Below the pieces are notes generated by a model. It was not told where the DNA came from. It made no database searches and saw only the letters and a program-made list of their open reading frames with translations. 64,000 bases of DNA. Source: Paralimibaculum aggregatum. GTDB lineage: Bacteria > Pseudomonadota > Alphaproteobacteria > Rhodobacterales > Rhodobacteraceae. Where the stretch lies: NCBI RefSeq assembly GCF_030270585.1, contig NZ_BSYI01000011.1, positions 62,001 to 126,000 on the forward strand, given 5' to 3'. This document shows positions 49,242 to 58,255 of the stretch, piece after piece. Made by a program: the position numbers and the translations under genes. How positions within the stretch are numbered: the first letter of the stretch is position 1; each line of letters begins with the position of its first letter.

Positions 49242-52200
49242 CTATCCGCAGAGATAGATGCAGGCGATGGTGGCGACGGCATCCGGCGCGGCGAAGGCCG
49301 CGCCCTCGCGCGCCCGGGCGACGGTGCAGGCGCGCAGGAGATCGTCGGCCTGGCGCATCCCCTTGCCCGGCATCGCGGAGGTCACGATCAGGTCGCCCGG
49401 CCGGATCTCCCCGCCCAGCCCGCAGACATTGATCTGACCCTCGCCCACGCCGTTCACCGCCATCTTGAGGAAGCCGGCGGCGATCTCGGCCCGCCGCCGC
49501 GCCGGCAGGTGCCCGGCCGCCACCGGCAGGCTCGCGTCGTCGAAGGCGGACATGTCCAGCGGCCGGAAGGTCACCACGCCGATGGCCCGCGGGTCGCGCG
49601 GCTCGCGCGCCAGGGCGATCTCGGTCACGGTGTCGTCGATACCCCGCCGCGCCACCACGCCGATGTCGACCACGATGTCGCCCGGCTCCGGGATCTCGGC
49701 ATCCCGCGGCAGCAGCGCCTCGTGGCTGCCGGTGAAGGGCCCCGCGGTGCCGGAAAGCGCCTTGAAGGCGTAGCCGTCGCCCGAGGCGATCTTGCCCGAG
49801 GTGCTGGCGCCGGAGCTGGCAAGGATCGCCATCGAGTTGGTGTTGCTCGAGGTGTTGCGGACATTGAGATAAGGCCCGCTGTTGAAGCCGCCGTCGAAGG
49901 CGACCACCCGGCCCGAGGCCGCCGTCAGGTCGGCCGTCACCGTGAGCACGTCGCCGAAGAGCTGGTTGGTCTGCCCGAAGGTGCCGATCACCGAGCCGAA
50001 CTGATCGAAGATCGTGATCTTGTTGGTGCTGTAGTTGTTGATGTCGACCCGGGCGCCCGATGTGCTGGTGCGGATGTTCTTCGCGATCAGGTCGTCGGTG
50101 TCGATCTTGTCGCCGGTGATGGTGCCGGCGACCAGCAGGTTGCCGTCAACAAACGCCTCCTGCTCGGTCCAGTCGTTGGAGAGCGGCCCGTCGAAGATCC
50201 ACGCCTTCTGCCCCGTGTGGTTCGATGCCGTGCCGGTGTAGAAGATCGCCTGGTCGCCGGGGATCGCGATCAGGCCGGTGCCGCTGAGGAACTTGCTGTT
50301 GATCTCGCTCGCGTTGTCGACCTGGGTGAGCGAGGCCACGTTGATGTAGTACCGCCCCGCCCCGCGGGCGCCGTCGTTGCCGGCAGAACCGTCGGCGCCG
50401 TCGGCGCCGTCGGCGCCGTTGCGCGCGTCGATCGCCGGGGCCGACCAGCTCAGCGAGCTGTCGGTGGTGGTCGGCAGCGTCGCCGAGGGGAAGGCCACCG
50501 AGACATAGCGCACCCAGCTCTCGCCCGAGGGCAGCGAGGACGGGGTGCGCGACCAGCCGCTCGGCACCGAGGAGAGCGACCCGTCGTCGAAGTCGTAGGT
50601 GCCGCCGCTCGGCGTGCCGGGCGCGCCGCTGTCGCTGTTGCGGTAGATGCGGAGCTCGGTCTGCAGCGTGGCGTTGAGCCCGTCGGTGCCGTCCTCCACG
50701 GTCTTGACCGGGGTCGACCAGGTGCCGCCGCTCACGGTGCCGGAAGTGCCCGAATAGGTGAAGGTCTCGGCGCTCGACCAGAGCGGGTTGCTGCCGCCCG
50801 GGTCGTCGATCGACCAGCCCGAGGGCGGCGTCAGCACGCCGGTGGCGACGTTGAAGCTGCCGCCACTCGGCGTGCTCGGCTGGCTCGAGGCGCGCTTGAA
50901 GACGGTGATGCGGATCGAGACCTGCGGGCTGTCGCCATCGAGGAGCGCCTTGGTCACGCTCGACCAGCTCACGATGGCCTGCGCGGTCGCGCCCGGCGTC
51001 GCCGGCACCACCACCGCGGTCGAGGACCAGGCCGGGTTGCCGTCGGCCGCCGGCACGCCGACGGTCCAGCCCGAGGGCGGGGTGACGGCGCCGGTGGTGA
51101 AGTTGACGGTGCCGCCGCTCGGACCCGACGGCTGCGTCGCCGCGCGCTTGAAGACGGTGACGATCATCGGCCCGCCCGGGCCGTCCTGCCCGACCGCGGC
51201 GGCGCTCGGGGTGGCGGTCCCGAGATTGGCCTCGGCGCTCTCGTTGCCGGAGCGGTCGACGGCCGTGATCCAGACCCGGCGCTCGACGCCTTCGGCCAGG
51301 CCGGCCAGCGCGATCTGCGTCTGCGCGAACTCGCCCTGGAAGGTCGCCGCGCCGAAGGCATCGCCGGCCGCGCCGGTATAGACGCGGTATGCCTTGAAAT
51401 CGAGCTCGGTGTTGGCATCGCCCGAGAGCACCAGCTGCCCGAGCGCATTGGCCGAGACCGACCAGTTTGCCGGCGTCGCGGGGGCGGTGGTGTCGGAGGG
51501 CGCGAAGCCCTGGTCGGCCGCCGGCACCCAGGCCGAGACGATGCCGTTTGGCGCCGCCGCGCGCACCGAGACCAGCCGGATCGGCGAGAGCGCGACGAAC
51601 CGGGTGGCAGGCGCCGCCACCCGCGCGGTCTCCTCGAAGCCGTCGAGCGAATAGCGGATGTCGTAGCCGATCGCGGCCGGGTCCGGGCTCGCCGTCCATG
51701 TCACCACGGCGCGGGTCTCGTGCGCGCCGTCGGCGCGCAGATGCGCCGAGACCGTGAGCGCGACATCGGTCGGCGGGGCCATTGCCACCCGCGGCGGATC
51801 GGTGCGCGGGCGGTAGCTCTGGGCGATGGCGTCGCTGGCGTTCCACTGGAAGGCCAGCGGGTTGGCCTCGGTCACCTCGAGCTCGATGCCGAGGCGCGGC
51901 GTCTCGCCCTCGGGCAGCACGATGCGCGAGGAGACCACCGCGAAGTAGCGCGGGCCCCAGCCGAAATAGTCGCTGTCATAGATGATGGTGTCGCCCGGCT
52001 CGAGCTTCAGCGCCCAGAACGGGGCGGTGAGGGTGAGCGCGATCTTCTTGCGCCCCTCGCGCAGCGCGATCCGGGCGAGGCGCTGCGCGGCCGTGACCGA
52101 CTGCGTGTATGGCAGCGGCAGCTCCTTGAACACCGTGCCGCCGTCCTCGGTCACATAGTCCGCGATGCTCTGCGCCGGGTAGTCCACCGGCACATAGTCG

Positions 52201-53657
52201 GTCTCGCGCGGGGCGTGCGCGCCCTTCACCGTGTTGTAGGCCTGGTCGATCCCGCGGTCGAAGGTGCCGGGCGGGGGAAAGACCAGCAGGTCGTCGTCGG
52301 TGAGCGTGAGCACCGGCGCCGGGATCTCGCCGCCGACGGGCTTGAAGACCCCCTCCGACCAGATCACGTCGCCCGCCGTGGCGGCGCCGAGCTCGGCCAC
52401 GGTGCCGAGCCGGTCCTCGTCGGCGCGCACCAGCCCGTCGGCCTCGTAGCGCGGCTCGCTGCCGCCGCCCTCGAGGGTCACGTCCTCGTCGGCCAGGTTG
52501 GCGCGCGCCGTCCATGACGCATGCTGCACCTCCGAGAGCGGGGCGCCGATGCCGCAGACCGGGTCGGTAATGTAGTGGCGCAGCACCAGCGCGGCGTTGC
52601 GGCTGTAGCTCTCCGCCTCGCTGTCGCGCGGATCCTTGATGTCGCGCGCGCCCTCGAGCTCGACGCTGATCGCCGGGATGCCGGAGGGGAAGCGCTGGCG
52701 CGCCGCGTCCCAGGTGAGGTCCAGCGCGATATAGGCCACGCCGGTGCCGATCCGGTCGCTGCCCCAGACCTGCTCGCGCTCGGCGCTCTCGTCGGCCACG
52801 TTGACCGCGTCGGTCCAGTTGCCCGCGCTGTCCTTCGCCGCGACGGTGAGCTGCGCGCTGGCCACGTCGACATAGCCGTGGCCGCCGAGATCGTAGCTGG
52901 TGGTGGCACCGTCCACCGTCGCCTCGCCGAGCGTGCCGTCCTTCTCCGCCCAGGTGATGCGGTAAGCGGTGACGGTGCCGGCCGGGGCATCCCAGCTCGC
53001 CACCGCGAAATCGGCCGGCACCTGCGCCGGCGTGTCGCCCTCGCCGGTCACGATGTCGACCATGCGCTGCTCGATGGTGACCGCGAGATTGCTCGGCGGC
53101 GAGAGCAGCTGCGAGACGTTGCCGGTGGTCGGCCGGTCGGTCACCGAGGAGGCGTTGACGAAATAGGTCGAGGCCGCGGTCTGGCTGCCGTCGTAGAACT
53201 CGGCATAGGCATAGGCCTGCCAGCCGCTCAGCCAGGTGCCGATATCGGCGAGGTTGCCGTTGGCCGGGCTGCCGGTGCGCTCCCAGACCTTCTCGTCGCC
53301 GAAATAAAGCCCCACCGGCCCGCGCACCGGCCCCTCGGAGACCGCCGCGATCAGCAGCAGGCGCTTGTTGTTGGCGATCAGCTGGCCATGCACCAGCGTG
53401 CCGCCGACCCGGCCGCGGCCGTATTGCCGCCGGCGCGGGCTGATCGGCTCGCGGATGATCGCGTCGATCCCGGGGTCGCGCTCCGATGGCCGCTTGTTGC
53501 CGATCGCGGTGGCGGCGAAGGAGACCAGCGCGGTGACCACCGAGCCGACCACCGCGCCGATGGTCGCCGCGGTGGCGGCGGTGATGCCGCCGGCGATGGC
53601 CGCGCCCTGCGCGAAGGCAGCGGCAGCGGCGCCGACGACGGGCGCAACGAAGGGCAT
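49242..53657 (-). CDS. phage tail tip / host specificity protein (J-like)
   Basis: The protein is 1471 aa. The N-terminus has a Gly/Ala hydrophobic stretch (AAAAAFAQGAAIAGGITAAT), then the tail-tip core (EREPISPRRRQYGRGRVGG-like, KRLLLIAAVSEGPVRGPVGL, RIALREGRKKIALTL). Two fibronectin III-like domains occupy about 620-820. Three diverged repeats starting ITVFKRASSQPSTPSGGSFN cover about 830-1085. A collagen-like GADGADGADG run follows. The C-terminal 180 residues (GPFTGSHEALLPRDAEIPEPGDIVVD) resemble an autoprocessing or trimerisation domain. It forms the central tip that contacts the host. The start overlaps the upstream stop by one base. Confidence 0.82.
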   Translation of the reverse strand: MPFVAPVVGAAAAAFAQGAAIAGGITAATAATIGAVVGSVVTALVSFAATAIGNKRPSERDPGIDAIIREPISPRRRQYGRGRVGGTLVHGQLIANNKRLLLIAAVSEGPVRGPVGLYFGDEKVWERTGSPANGNLADIGTWLSGWQAYAYAEFYDGSQTAASTYFVNASSVTDRPTTGNVSQLLSPPSNLAVTIEQRMVDIVTGEGDTPAQVPADFAVASWDAPAGTVTAYRITWAEKDGTLGEATVDGATTSYDLGGHGYVDVASAQLTVAAKDSAGNWTDAVNVADESAEREQVWGSDRIGTGVAYIALDLTWDAARQRFPSGIPAISVELEGARDIKDPRDSEAESYSRNAALVLRHYITDPVCGIGAPLSEVQHASWTARANLADEDVTLEGGGSEPRYEADGLVRADEDRLGTVAELGAATAGDVIWSEGVFKPVGGEIPAPVLTLTDDDLLVFPPPGTFDRGIDQAYNTVKGAHAPRETDYVPVDYPAQSIADYVTEDGGTVFKELPLPYTQSVTAAQRLARIALREGRKKIALTLTAPFWALKLEPGDTIIYDSDYFGWGPRYFAVVSSRIVLPEGETPRLGIELEVTEANPLAFQWNASDAIAQSYRPRTDPPRVAMAPPTDVALTVSAHLRADGAHETRAVVTWTASPDPAAIGYDIRYSLDGFEETARVAAPATRFVALSPIRLVSVRAAAPNGIVSAWVPAADQGFAPSDTTAPATPANWSVSANALGQLVLSGDANTELDFKAYRVYTGAAGDAFGAATFQGEFAQTQIALAGLAEGVERRVWITAVDRSGNESAEANLGTATPSAAAVGQDGPGGPMIVTVFKRAATQPSGPSGGTVNFTTGAVTPPSGWTVGVPAADGNPAWSSTAVVVPATPGATAQAIVSWSSVTKALLDGDSPQVSIRITVFKRASSQPSTPSGGSFNVATGVLTPPSGWSIDDPGGSNPLWSSAETFTYSGTSGTVSGGTWSTPVKTVEDGTDGLNATLQTELRIYRNSDSGAPGTPSGGTYDFDDGSLSSVPSGWSRTPSSLPSGESWVRYVSVAFPSATLPTTTDSSLSWSAPAIDARNGADGADGADGSAGNDGARGAGRYYINVASLTQVDNASEINSKFLSGTGLIAIPGDQAIFYTGTASNHTGQKAWIFDGPLSNDWTEQEAFVDGNLLVAGTITGDKIDTDDLIAKNIRTSTSGARVDINNYSTNKITIFDQFGSVIGTFGQTNQLFGDVLTVTADLTAASGRVVAFDGGFNSGPYLNVRNTSSNTNSMAILASSGASTSGKIASGDGYAFKALSGTAGPFTGSHEALLPRDAEIPEPGDIVVDIGVVARRGIDDTVTEIALAREPRDPRAIGVVTFRPLDMSAFDDASLPVAAGHLPARRRAEIAAGFLKMAVNGVGEGQINVCGLGGEIRPGDLIVTSAMPGKGMRQADDLLRACTVARAREGAAFAAPDAVATIACIYLCG

Positions 53658-54070
53658 CAGTCCACTCCCCAGGCGATCAGCGCCTCGGCGGCCGGGCGCA
53701 CGGTGATGCCCTCGGCCGCGAGCACCGCGGCCAGCGGGCCGGTCGAGACGCCGAGCGCGGGCAGCGCGTCCAGCCCGGCCGCGAAGGCCATGAGATCGCC
53801 CCGCCGGGCGAAGGGCACCGCGCGCCGCGGCAGGCGCAGGTCGAGCGCGGCGGGCAGGTCCGGCACCCCGAGCACGTCGCGCAGATGCGCGAGCGCCCCG
53901 GCCGCGCTGTCATAGCCGCCGCGCAGATCCTCGAAGCGCGCCGCGCCGGTCACCGCCTCGATGGCGCCGTCCGCGAAGGTCGTGCAGTCCCACGCGCCCC
54001 AGGCGAAGGCGCGGCTGCGCGCCCCGGCGACGAACATCGCCAGGCGCTCGGGCCAGTCCTCGCGCCGCAT
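53657..54070 (-). CDS. DUF6950 family phage tail protein (NlpC/P60-like)
   Basis: The protein is 137 aa. FAWGAWDCTTFADGAIEAVTG carries the catalytic-type cysteine of a small NlpC/P60-like fold. A histidine partner is less clear (HLRDV), so activity is uncertain. It corresponds in position to the gp14/gpK peptidase of GTAs and lambda, between baseplate genes and the tail tip. It overlaps neighbours by one base on each side. Confidence 0.78.
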   Translation of the reverse strand: MRREDWPERLAMFVAGARSRAFAWGAWDCTTFADGAIEAVTGAARFEDLRGGYDSAAGALAHLRDVLGVPDLPAALDLRLPRRAVPFARRGDLMAFAAGLDALPALGVSTGPLAAVLAAEGITVRPAAEALIAWGVD

Positions 54071-54636
54071 CAGCCGGTGCGCCCCCAGGCGCCCAGATCC
54101 TTGTTCTGCAGCGCCGCGACCCCGTCGAAGAAGGCGTCGTCGGCGTCCACGAAATGCCGCTGGTCCTCGGCCGACCAGACCCGCCCGGTGCCGCCGCGGG
54201 CGAGCGCGAGCCGCCCCTCGGCCTGCAGCGAGAGCCGGCCCCCGGCGGCGAGGCCATAGAGCGAGCCGTAACCCTCCCAGAGCCCGGCGCCGCCGACGAC
54301 GTTCGCGGTGGCATCGTCCTCACCGTCGAGCCAGACCATCTCGACGGTCAGCCTGCGCCTGGTCACCCGCTCGGTGATCGCGCGCGCGATATGCTCCTGC
54401 GGCACGCCCGAGAGCGTGACGGTCATCGGCTCGATCGTGAGGTCGGAGGCGGTGCGCGGCGAGGAGAAGGCGAGCAGGTCGCCCGCCCCCTCCCAGACCA
54501 CCGAGGCATAGGTCTTCTGGCCGATCCCGGTCCAGAGCCGGAGCGTGCCCGAGCTGGTCTCGAGCGAGCAGAAGAGCCGGATATGCTGCAGGTCCTTCAG
54601 CAGCTCGGCCTCGACCGCGGCGGAGAAGGTCTTCAT
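54070..54636 (-). CDS. phage distal tail / baseplate protein
   Basis: The protein is 188 aa. It contains beta-rich segments FCSLETSSGTLRLWTGIG, LTIEPMTVTLSGVPQEHI and RLTVEMVWLDGEDD. The content and position match distal tail proteins of siphoviruses (gp13/DUF2163-like region of GTAs), but no signature is definite. The start ATG 54636 overlaps the preceding stop (ATGA). Longer frames are not supported. Confidence 0.65.
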   Translation of the reverse strand: MKTFSAAVEAELLKDLQHIRLFCSLETSSGTLRLWTGIGQKTYASVVWEGAGDLLAFSSPRTASDLTIEPMTVTLSGVPQEHIARAITERVTRRRLTVEMVWLDGEDDATANVVGGAGLWEGYGSLYGLAAGGRLSLQAEGRLALARGGTGRVWSAEDQRHFVDADDAFFDGVAALQNKDLGAWGRTG

Positions 54637-55001
54637 TTTGCCTCGAAGAACTTGAGGGTGACCGGCTGGCCGACGCCGAGCAGGAAGCCGATGCCCTGCT
54701 CGCCCGCCGGGTCGAGGATCCAGTCGAGCGAGCCCGGCACGGTGCCGGTCGCGTTCGGCGCGACATCGGTGGCGGCGAAGGTCGCGCGCACCGCCTGCCC
54801 CTCGAGGCTGTCGACGAAGGCCGCAAGCGTGTTGGCATTGGCCTTGCTCATGTTCGCGAAGCTGAGCTCGGCATGCCAGCGCACCCCGCCCATGCTGTAG
54901 ACCTGCGTCTGGAACGACGCCGGCGCCACGCTCACGATCTGCGCCCGTTCGCGCCAGAACCGGTATCCGGCGCAGTAGATCCCCGCAGGCCAGCCCGGCA
55001 T
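54633..55001 (-). CDS. phage distal tail protein
   Basis: The protein is 122 aa, beta-rich, starting MPGWPAGIYCAGYRFWRERA. It includes YSMGGVRWHAELSFANMSKA and ILDPAGEQGIGFLLGVGQPV. Its place directly after the tape measure suggests the distal tail or baseplate hub. It shares one base with the tape-measure stop and four with the next gene. Confidence 0.65.
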   Translation of the reverse strand: MPGWPAGIYCAGYRFWRERAQIVSVAPASFQTQVYSMGGVRWHAELSFANMSKANANTLAAFVDSLEGQAVRATFAATDVAPNATGTVPGSLDWILDPAGEQGIGFLLGVGQPVTLKFFEAK

Positions 55002-56860
55002 CAGAACCGCCCCTGGATCGCCCCGCCCACGGCGCCGCCGCGGCGCGAGGCATCGGCCGCCACGCCCGGGATCCGGCGCAGGATCTCGCGGTTGCTGGCG
55101 GCGAGGCGCCGCTCGAGCTCGCGCAGCACCGCCTCGGAGGCGTCGCCCTGTACGGTGATGGTCTGCGTGATGCTGACCGGCCGGCTGCTGCCGCCCTCCA
55201 CGCCGAGCCGGCCGCCCGGCCCCTTCCTGAGCGGCAGGATCGCCTCGGGGCCGGCCTCGCCCATCAGCCCGGTGCCGCCCGCGAAGGGAAAGAGCGTGGG
55301 CCCGTTCACCACGCCGCCGCGGGCGAAGGCGGTGATCGGGCCGGCCGGGCCGAAGACCCCGCCCTTGGCATAGAGCCCGCCGGTGCCGATGCCGAGACTG
55401 CCGCCGCCGCCGCCGGAGAAGGCGAGCCCGGCGAGGCCGCCGGAGGCCACGCCGAAGAGCTGGTTGAAGAAGCCGCCCGCGGCGCCCTGGCCGAACAGCC
55501 CCTGGCCGATCAGCTTGAGCAGCTCGGTGCCGACCGAGATCAGCGCCTCGCGCCAGTCCTCGGCCTGGGCGATGCCGCGGGCGAAGATGTCGCCGACGGT
55601 GCGGGCGAGTGCGTCGTTGGCGCGCTGCGCGTCCTCCGCCGCACCGGTCCATTCCTCGGTGCTGATCTGCACCTCCCGGCCCGCCTGCGCCACGCCGCCG
55701 AGCGCGGCGGTATAGGTGCGGGCGTCGCGGGCGAGATCGGCGAAGCTCTTGCCCGCGCGCCCGGTCCCGGCCCCCGAGAGGCCGAGGAGGTCGCTGCCCG
55801 CCGAGCCCTTGATGCCGTCGCTGCCGCCGCCGCCGGTGAGAAGCCCCGGCGCCCCCGCCCCCGGGATCTGCGGCCCGAGCCGGGTGCCGCCGCTGCCGCT
55901 GCCCTTGCCCATGAAGGCGTCGATCGCCGCCTGCCCCTCCGCGCCGAAGAGCATCTTCTGATCCGGCTCCGAGATCGCCATCGCCTCCGAGAGCCCGCCG
56001 GCCGCCCCGTAGGCGGCGCGCTCCACCGCGTTCAGCGCCTCCTGGATCTTGATCAGCGCGGGCGCGAGCCTGTCCTTGGCCTCCGCGCGGGCGGCGGCCA
56101 TCGTCCGCTCGAGCTGGCCGAGCTTGGTGATCGAGTCCTCGGCGCTGCGGATCAGGTCCTCGCGCACCACCTGGCCGGTCGCGCTGGTCTCCTCGGCGAG
56201 CCGGCGCATCTCGTCGCCGCCGAGGCGGAAGAGGTTGACCAGCCCGCCGCCCTCCTCGCCCATCACCTTCTGCAGCGCGCGGAGCTGGTCGGCCGGGTTG
56301 TCGAGGCTCGCCACCGCCGTCGCGAAATCATAGGCGAGCTCGGCCGAGCTCTTGAGGTTGCCATTGGCATCCTCGAACTCGATGCCGAGCTCCTCGACCA
56401 CCTTCTTCGCCTCGCCGGTGCCGGCGCGCGCCTCGGCCATCCGGCGCACGAAGTTCTCCATGGCCTTGTCGGTCCGGCCCATCTCGACCCCGAAATCCTC
56501 GGCCACCGCGCGCATCTGCTGCAGGAAGTCGGTGGTCACGCCGATCGCGTCGGCCTTCTTGCCGATGGCGTCGAGCGCGCGGGCGGTCTTCTCCACGCTC
56601 TGCAGGGTGAGCCCGCCGCCGATGCCGGCCAGCAGCCCCCCGCCGCCGACCACCTGGGCCCCGCGCGAGAGGCCCTTGCCGAGCTTGCCGCCAACCTTCG
56701 AGAGCTTCTCGTCGAGCCGCTCGGCGCGCTTCTCCATCTGCTTCGCGGTGCGGTCCATCGCGCGCCGCGCGCGGTTCATGTCGCTCTCGAACTGGCTGAC
56801 CGTCGCCTGCAGCCTGAAGAGCAGGCCGACGCCGTCGTCGCTGTCGCCCGGGGTGGTCAT
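55001..56860 (-). CDS. phage tail tape measure protein
   Basis: The protein is 619 aa. The N-terminal coiled coil (FESDMNRARRAMDRTAKQME) leads to a long helical part, a Gly-rich hydrophobic region (GVASGGLAGLAFSGGGGG), and FANGGVF-type GGLYAKGGVFGPAGPITAFA, the usual tape-measure motif before the C-terminus. GLMGEAGPEAILPL is also characteristic. It sets tail length. At 619 aa the predicted tail is about 90 nm (0.15 nm per residue, a general rule). Its ATG overlaps the stop of the frameshift extension (ATGA). Confidence 0.9.
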   Translation of the reverse strand: MTTPGDSDDGVGLLFRLQATVSQFESDMNRARRAMDRTAKQMEKRAERLDEKLSKVGGKLGKGLSRGAQVVGGGGLLAGIGGGLTLQSVEKTARALDAIGKKADAIGVTTDFLQQMRAVAEDFGVEMGRTDKAMENFVRRMAEARAGTGEAKKVVEELGIEFEDANGNLKSSAELAYDFATAVASLDNPADQLRALQKVMGEEGGGLVNLFRLGGDEMRRLAEETSATGQVVREDLIRSAEDSITKLGQLERTMAAARAEAKDRLAPALIKIQEALNAVERAAYGAAGGLSEAMAISEPDQKMLFGAEGQAAIDAFMGKGSGSGGTRLGPQIPGAGAPGLLTGGGGSDGIKGSAGSDLLGLSGAGTGRAGKSFADLARDARTYTAALGGVAQAGREVQISTEEWTGAAEDAQRANDALARTVGDIFARGIAQAEDWREALISVGTELLKLIGQGLFGQGAAGGFFNQLFGVASGGLAGLAFSGGGGGSLGIGTGGLYAKGGVFGPAGPITAFARGGVVNGPTLFPFAGGTGLMGEAGPEAILPLRKGPGGRLGVEGGSSRPVSITQTITVQGDASEAVLRELERRLAASNREILRRIPGVAADASRRGGAVGGAIQGRF

Positions 56861-57105
56861 CGGCGCATCCTCTTCACCTCTTCCATCCGCGCGCGCATCT
56901 CGCGCACGTCGTCCTCGTCAAGCCGTTCGGGCTGCGCCTCGCGGCCGGTGAGGCGGGCGTATTCCGTCCATGTCACGTGGAAATCCCAGAGATCGGTCCG
57001 GCGCACCTGGTCGGGCGTCCAGCCCATCACCGCGCCGAGGCCGAGATAGACCGCTATGCGGAAGCGGCGCTCGCCGCCGTCTCCATCCCGGCGGCGCCCT
57101 TTCCC
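56857..57105 (-). CDS. tail assembly chaperone, -1 frameshift extension (T-like part)
   Basis: This is an open frame of about 82 codons with no good start of its own (the first ATG is 57027). It begins inside the upstream chaperone gene. Its protein sense (FRIAVYLGLGAVMGWTPDQV, then DLWDFHVTWTEYARLTGREA) looks like the small Phage_TAC proteins encoded before tape measure genes. It is entered by a -1 shift at the heptamer G GGA AAG (57105-57099), giving a fusion of about 187 aa. The stop overlaps the tape-measure ATG. Independent initiation at 57027 cannot be excluded. Confidence 0.7.
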   Translation of the reverse strand, partial: GKGRRRDGDGGERRFRIAVYLGLGAVMGWTPDQVRRTDLWDFHVTWTEYARLTGREAQPERLDEDDVREMRARMEEVKRMRR

Positions 57106-57419
57106 GCCCGCGCCTCCCCGGCCTCGCGCGCGAGATCCGCGGGCGGCACCATGCCGAGCGCCAGCGCCTCCTGCGCGAGCCCCCAGGCGCGCTGCCAGCC
57201 CTCGTATTCCAGCACCTCGCCGGAGCGCAGCCGCGAGCCGCCGTATTTGAGCGCCGCATCGAGCACGGCGCGCACCTCCTCCTGCGTCGCCGCGAGCGTC
57301 GTGATGCGGTCGTGCAGCAGGAACGGGTTGGGCGCCACCCGGGCGACATCCTCGAAGAAGCCGAGCGGCGCGGCGAACTCGTGCGCGCCGCCGCAGATGT
57401 TGACCTCGAGCCGGCGCAT
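57054..57419 (-). CDS. tail assembly chaperone (GTA-gp10/Phage_TAC-like, G-like part)
   Basis: The protein is 121 aa. The N-terminus MRRLEVNICGGAHEFAAPLG and the segment EEVRAVLDAALKYGGSRL match the GTA-gp10/Phage_TAC family, which binds the tape measure during tail assembly. Near the end, residues AGKG are encoded by gcG GGA AAG, the same slippery heptamer as lambda G/GT and in the right frame. The normal product stops at 57054-57056. The start overlaps the tail-tube stop by one base. Confidence 0.82.
   Translation of the reverse strand: MRRLEVNICGGAHEFAAPLGFFEDVARVAPNPFLLHDRITTLAATQEEVRAVLDAALKYGGSRLRSGEVLEYEGWQRAWGLAQEALALGMVPPADLAREAGEARAGKGAAGMETAASAASA
57099..57105 (-). promoter_or_regulatory. 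programmed -1 ribosomal frameshift site
   Basis: On the minus strand the heptamer GGGAAAG lies with codons xxG GGA AAG in the chaperone frame, the X XXY YYZ arrangement. The -1 frame stays open for 80 more codons to the tape-measure start. It is identical to the slippery sequence of phage lambda genes G/T. Confidence 0.75.
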
Positions 57420-57832
57420 CAGGAGCCGGGCGCCGCGTAGGTCATCACGCCGGCCGACTGCAGGGAGATCGAGAAGGTGATCTCGCCGCCGACATTGCCC
57501 GCCTCGCCGAAGGAGCTGATCAGCAGATCCCCCGTCAGCGTGCCGCCGTTGCCGAGGGTGATCACCGAGTCGGCGCCGACCGCCGCCCCCATGGCCGCGG
57601 CGACGATGGTGTCGTAGTCCGCCTGGGCATCGGCGACCCCCTCGCCCGAGGCCGAGAAGCTCTTCACCGTGGGCAGGAACTTGGCCCAGTGATAGCCGGA
57701 GCCGTCGACATCGCCGTCGGTGGTGATGTCGACGGTGGTGTTGTTGATCTCGTAGCTCTTGCTGCGCAGCGAGATCAGCGCCTGCGAGCCGCCCCAGTTG
57801 ATGATCAGGGCGGGGCCCTTCTTTGCCGTCAT
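57419..57832 (-). CDS. phage major tail (tube) protein
   Basis: The protein is 137 aa. The segments VDITTDGDVDGSGYHWAKFL, VKSFSASGEGVADAQADYD and ISSFGEAGNVGGEITFSISL belong to the TP901-1/lambda V-like tail tube family. Hexameric rings of this protein form the tail tube. It sits between the tail terminator (DUF3168) and the assembly chaperone, as in siphoviruses. Confidence 0.85.
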   Translation of the reverse strand: MTAKKGPALIINWGGSQALISLRSKSYEINNTTVDITTDGDVDGSGYHWAKFLPTVKSFSASGEGVADAQADYDTIVAAAMGAAVGADSVITLGNGGTLTGDLLISSFGEAGNVGGEITFSISLQSAGVMTYAAPGS

Positions 57833-57841
57833 GCCAGCCTC

Positions 57842-58255
57842 CTATGCGGGCTCCTGGGTGAGAAACCGGAACTGCTGCACCCCGTGGGTGGTCTCGCCGT
57901 CCGGGTCGGTGAAGGCCCGCGCCGGCAGGTCGAGCCGGGCGAGCACGAAGCGATGCGTGTCGAGCGAGAGCGCCGCATCGTGCAGCAGCGCATGCACCCG
58001 TGCCTGGATCCGCAGGCACTCGACCTTGCCCCCGGCGCGGGACCAGGCATCCACCTGCAGGATCACCTCGGCGCCGTAGCCGCCATCGGTATCCCAGTCC
58101 TGCATCGTCGACGGGCCGAAAGAGATGTAGGGAAACGCCACGTCGGCCCGGGCGCGGTCGAAGATGCGCCCGCCCACCAGGGCGGTCAGGGTGGTGTCGC
58201 CGTCGAGCGCCGCGAGCACCGCCTTCTGCACCTCGAGCCGGCTGTCGGCGCTCAT
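57842..58255 (-). CDS. DUF3168 tail completion/terminator protein
   Basis: The protein is 137 aa. LEVQKAVLAALDGDTTLTAL, RIFDRARADVAFPYISFGPS and AEVILQVDAWSR are the DUF3168 signatures. The family caps the tail and joins it to the head. The start overlaps the preceding gene's stop by 4 nt. Confidence 0.88.
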   Translation of the reverse strand: MSADSRLEVQKAVLAALDGDTTLTALVGGRIFDRARADVAFPYISFGPSTMQDWDTDGGYGAEVILQVDAWSRAGGKVECLRIQARVHALLHDAALSLDTHRFVLARLDLPARAFTDPDGETTHGVQQFRFLTQEPA

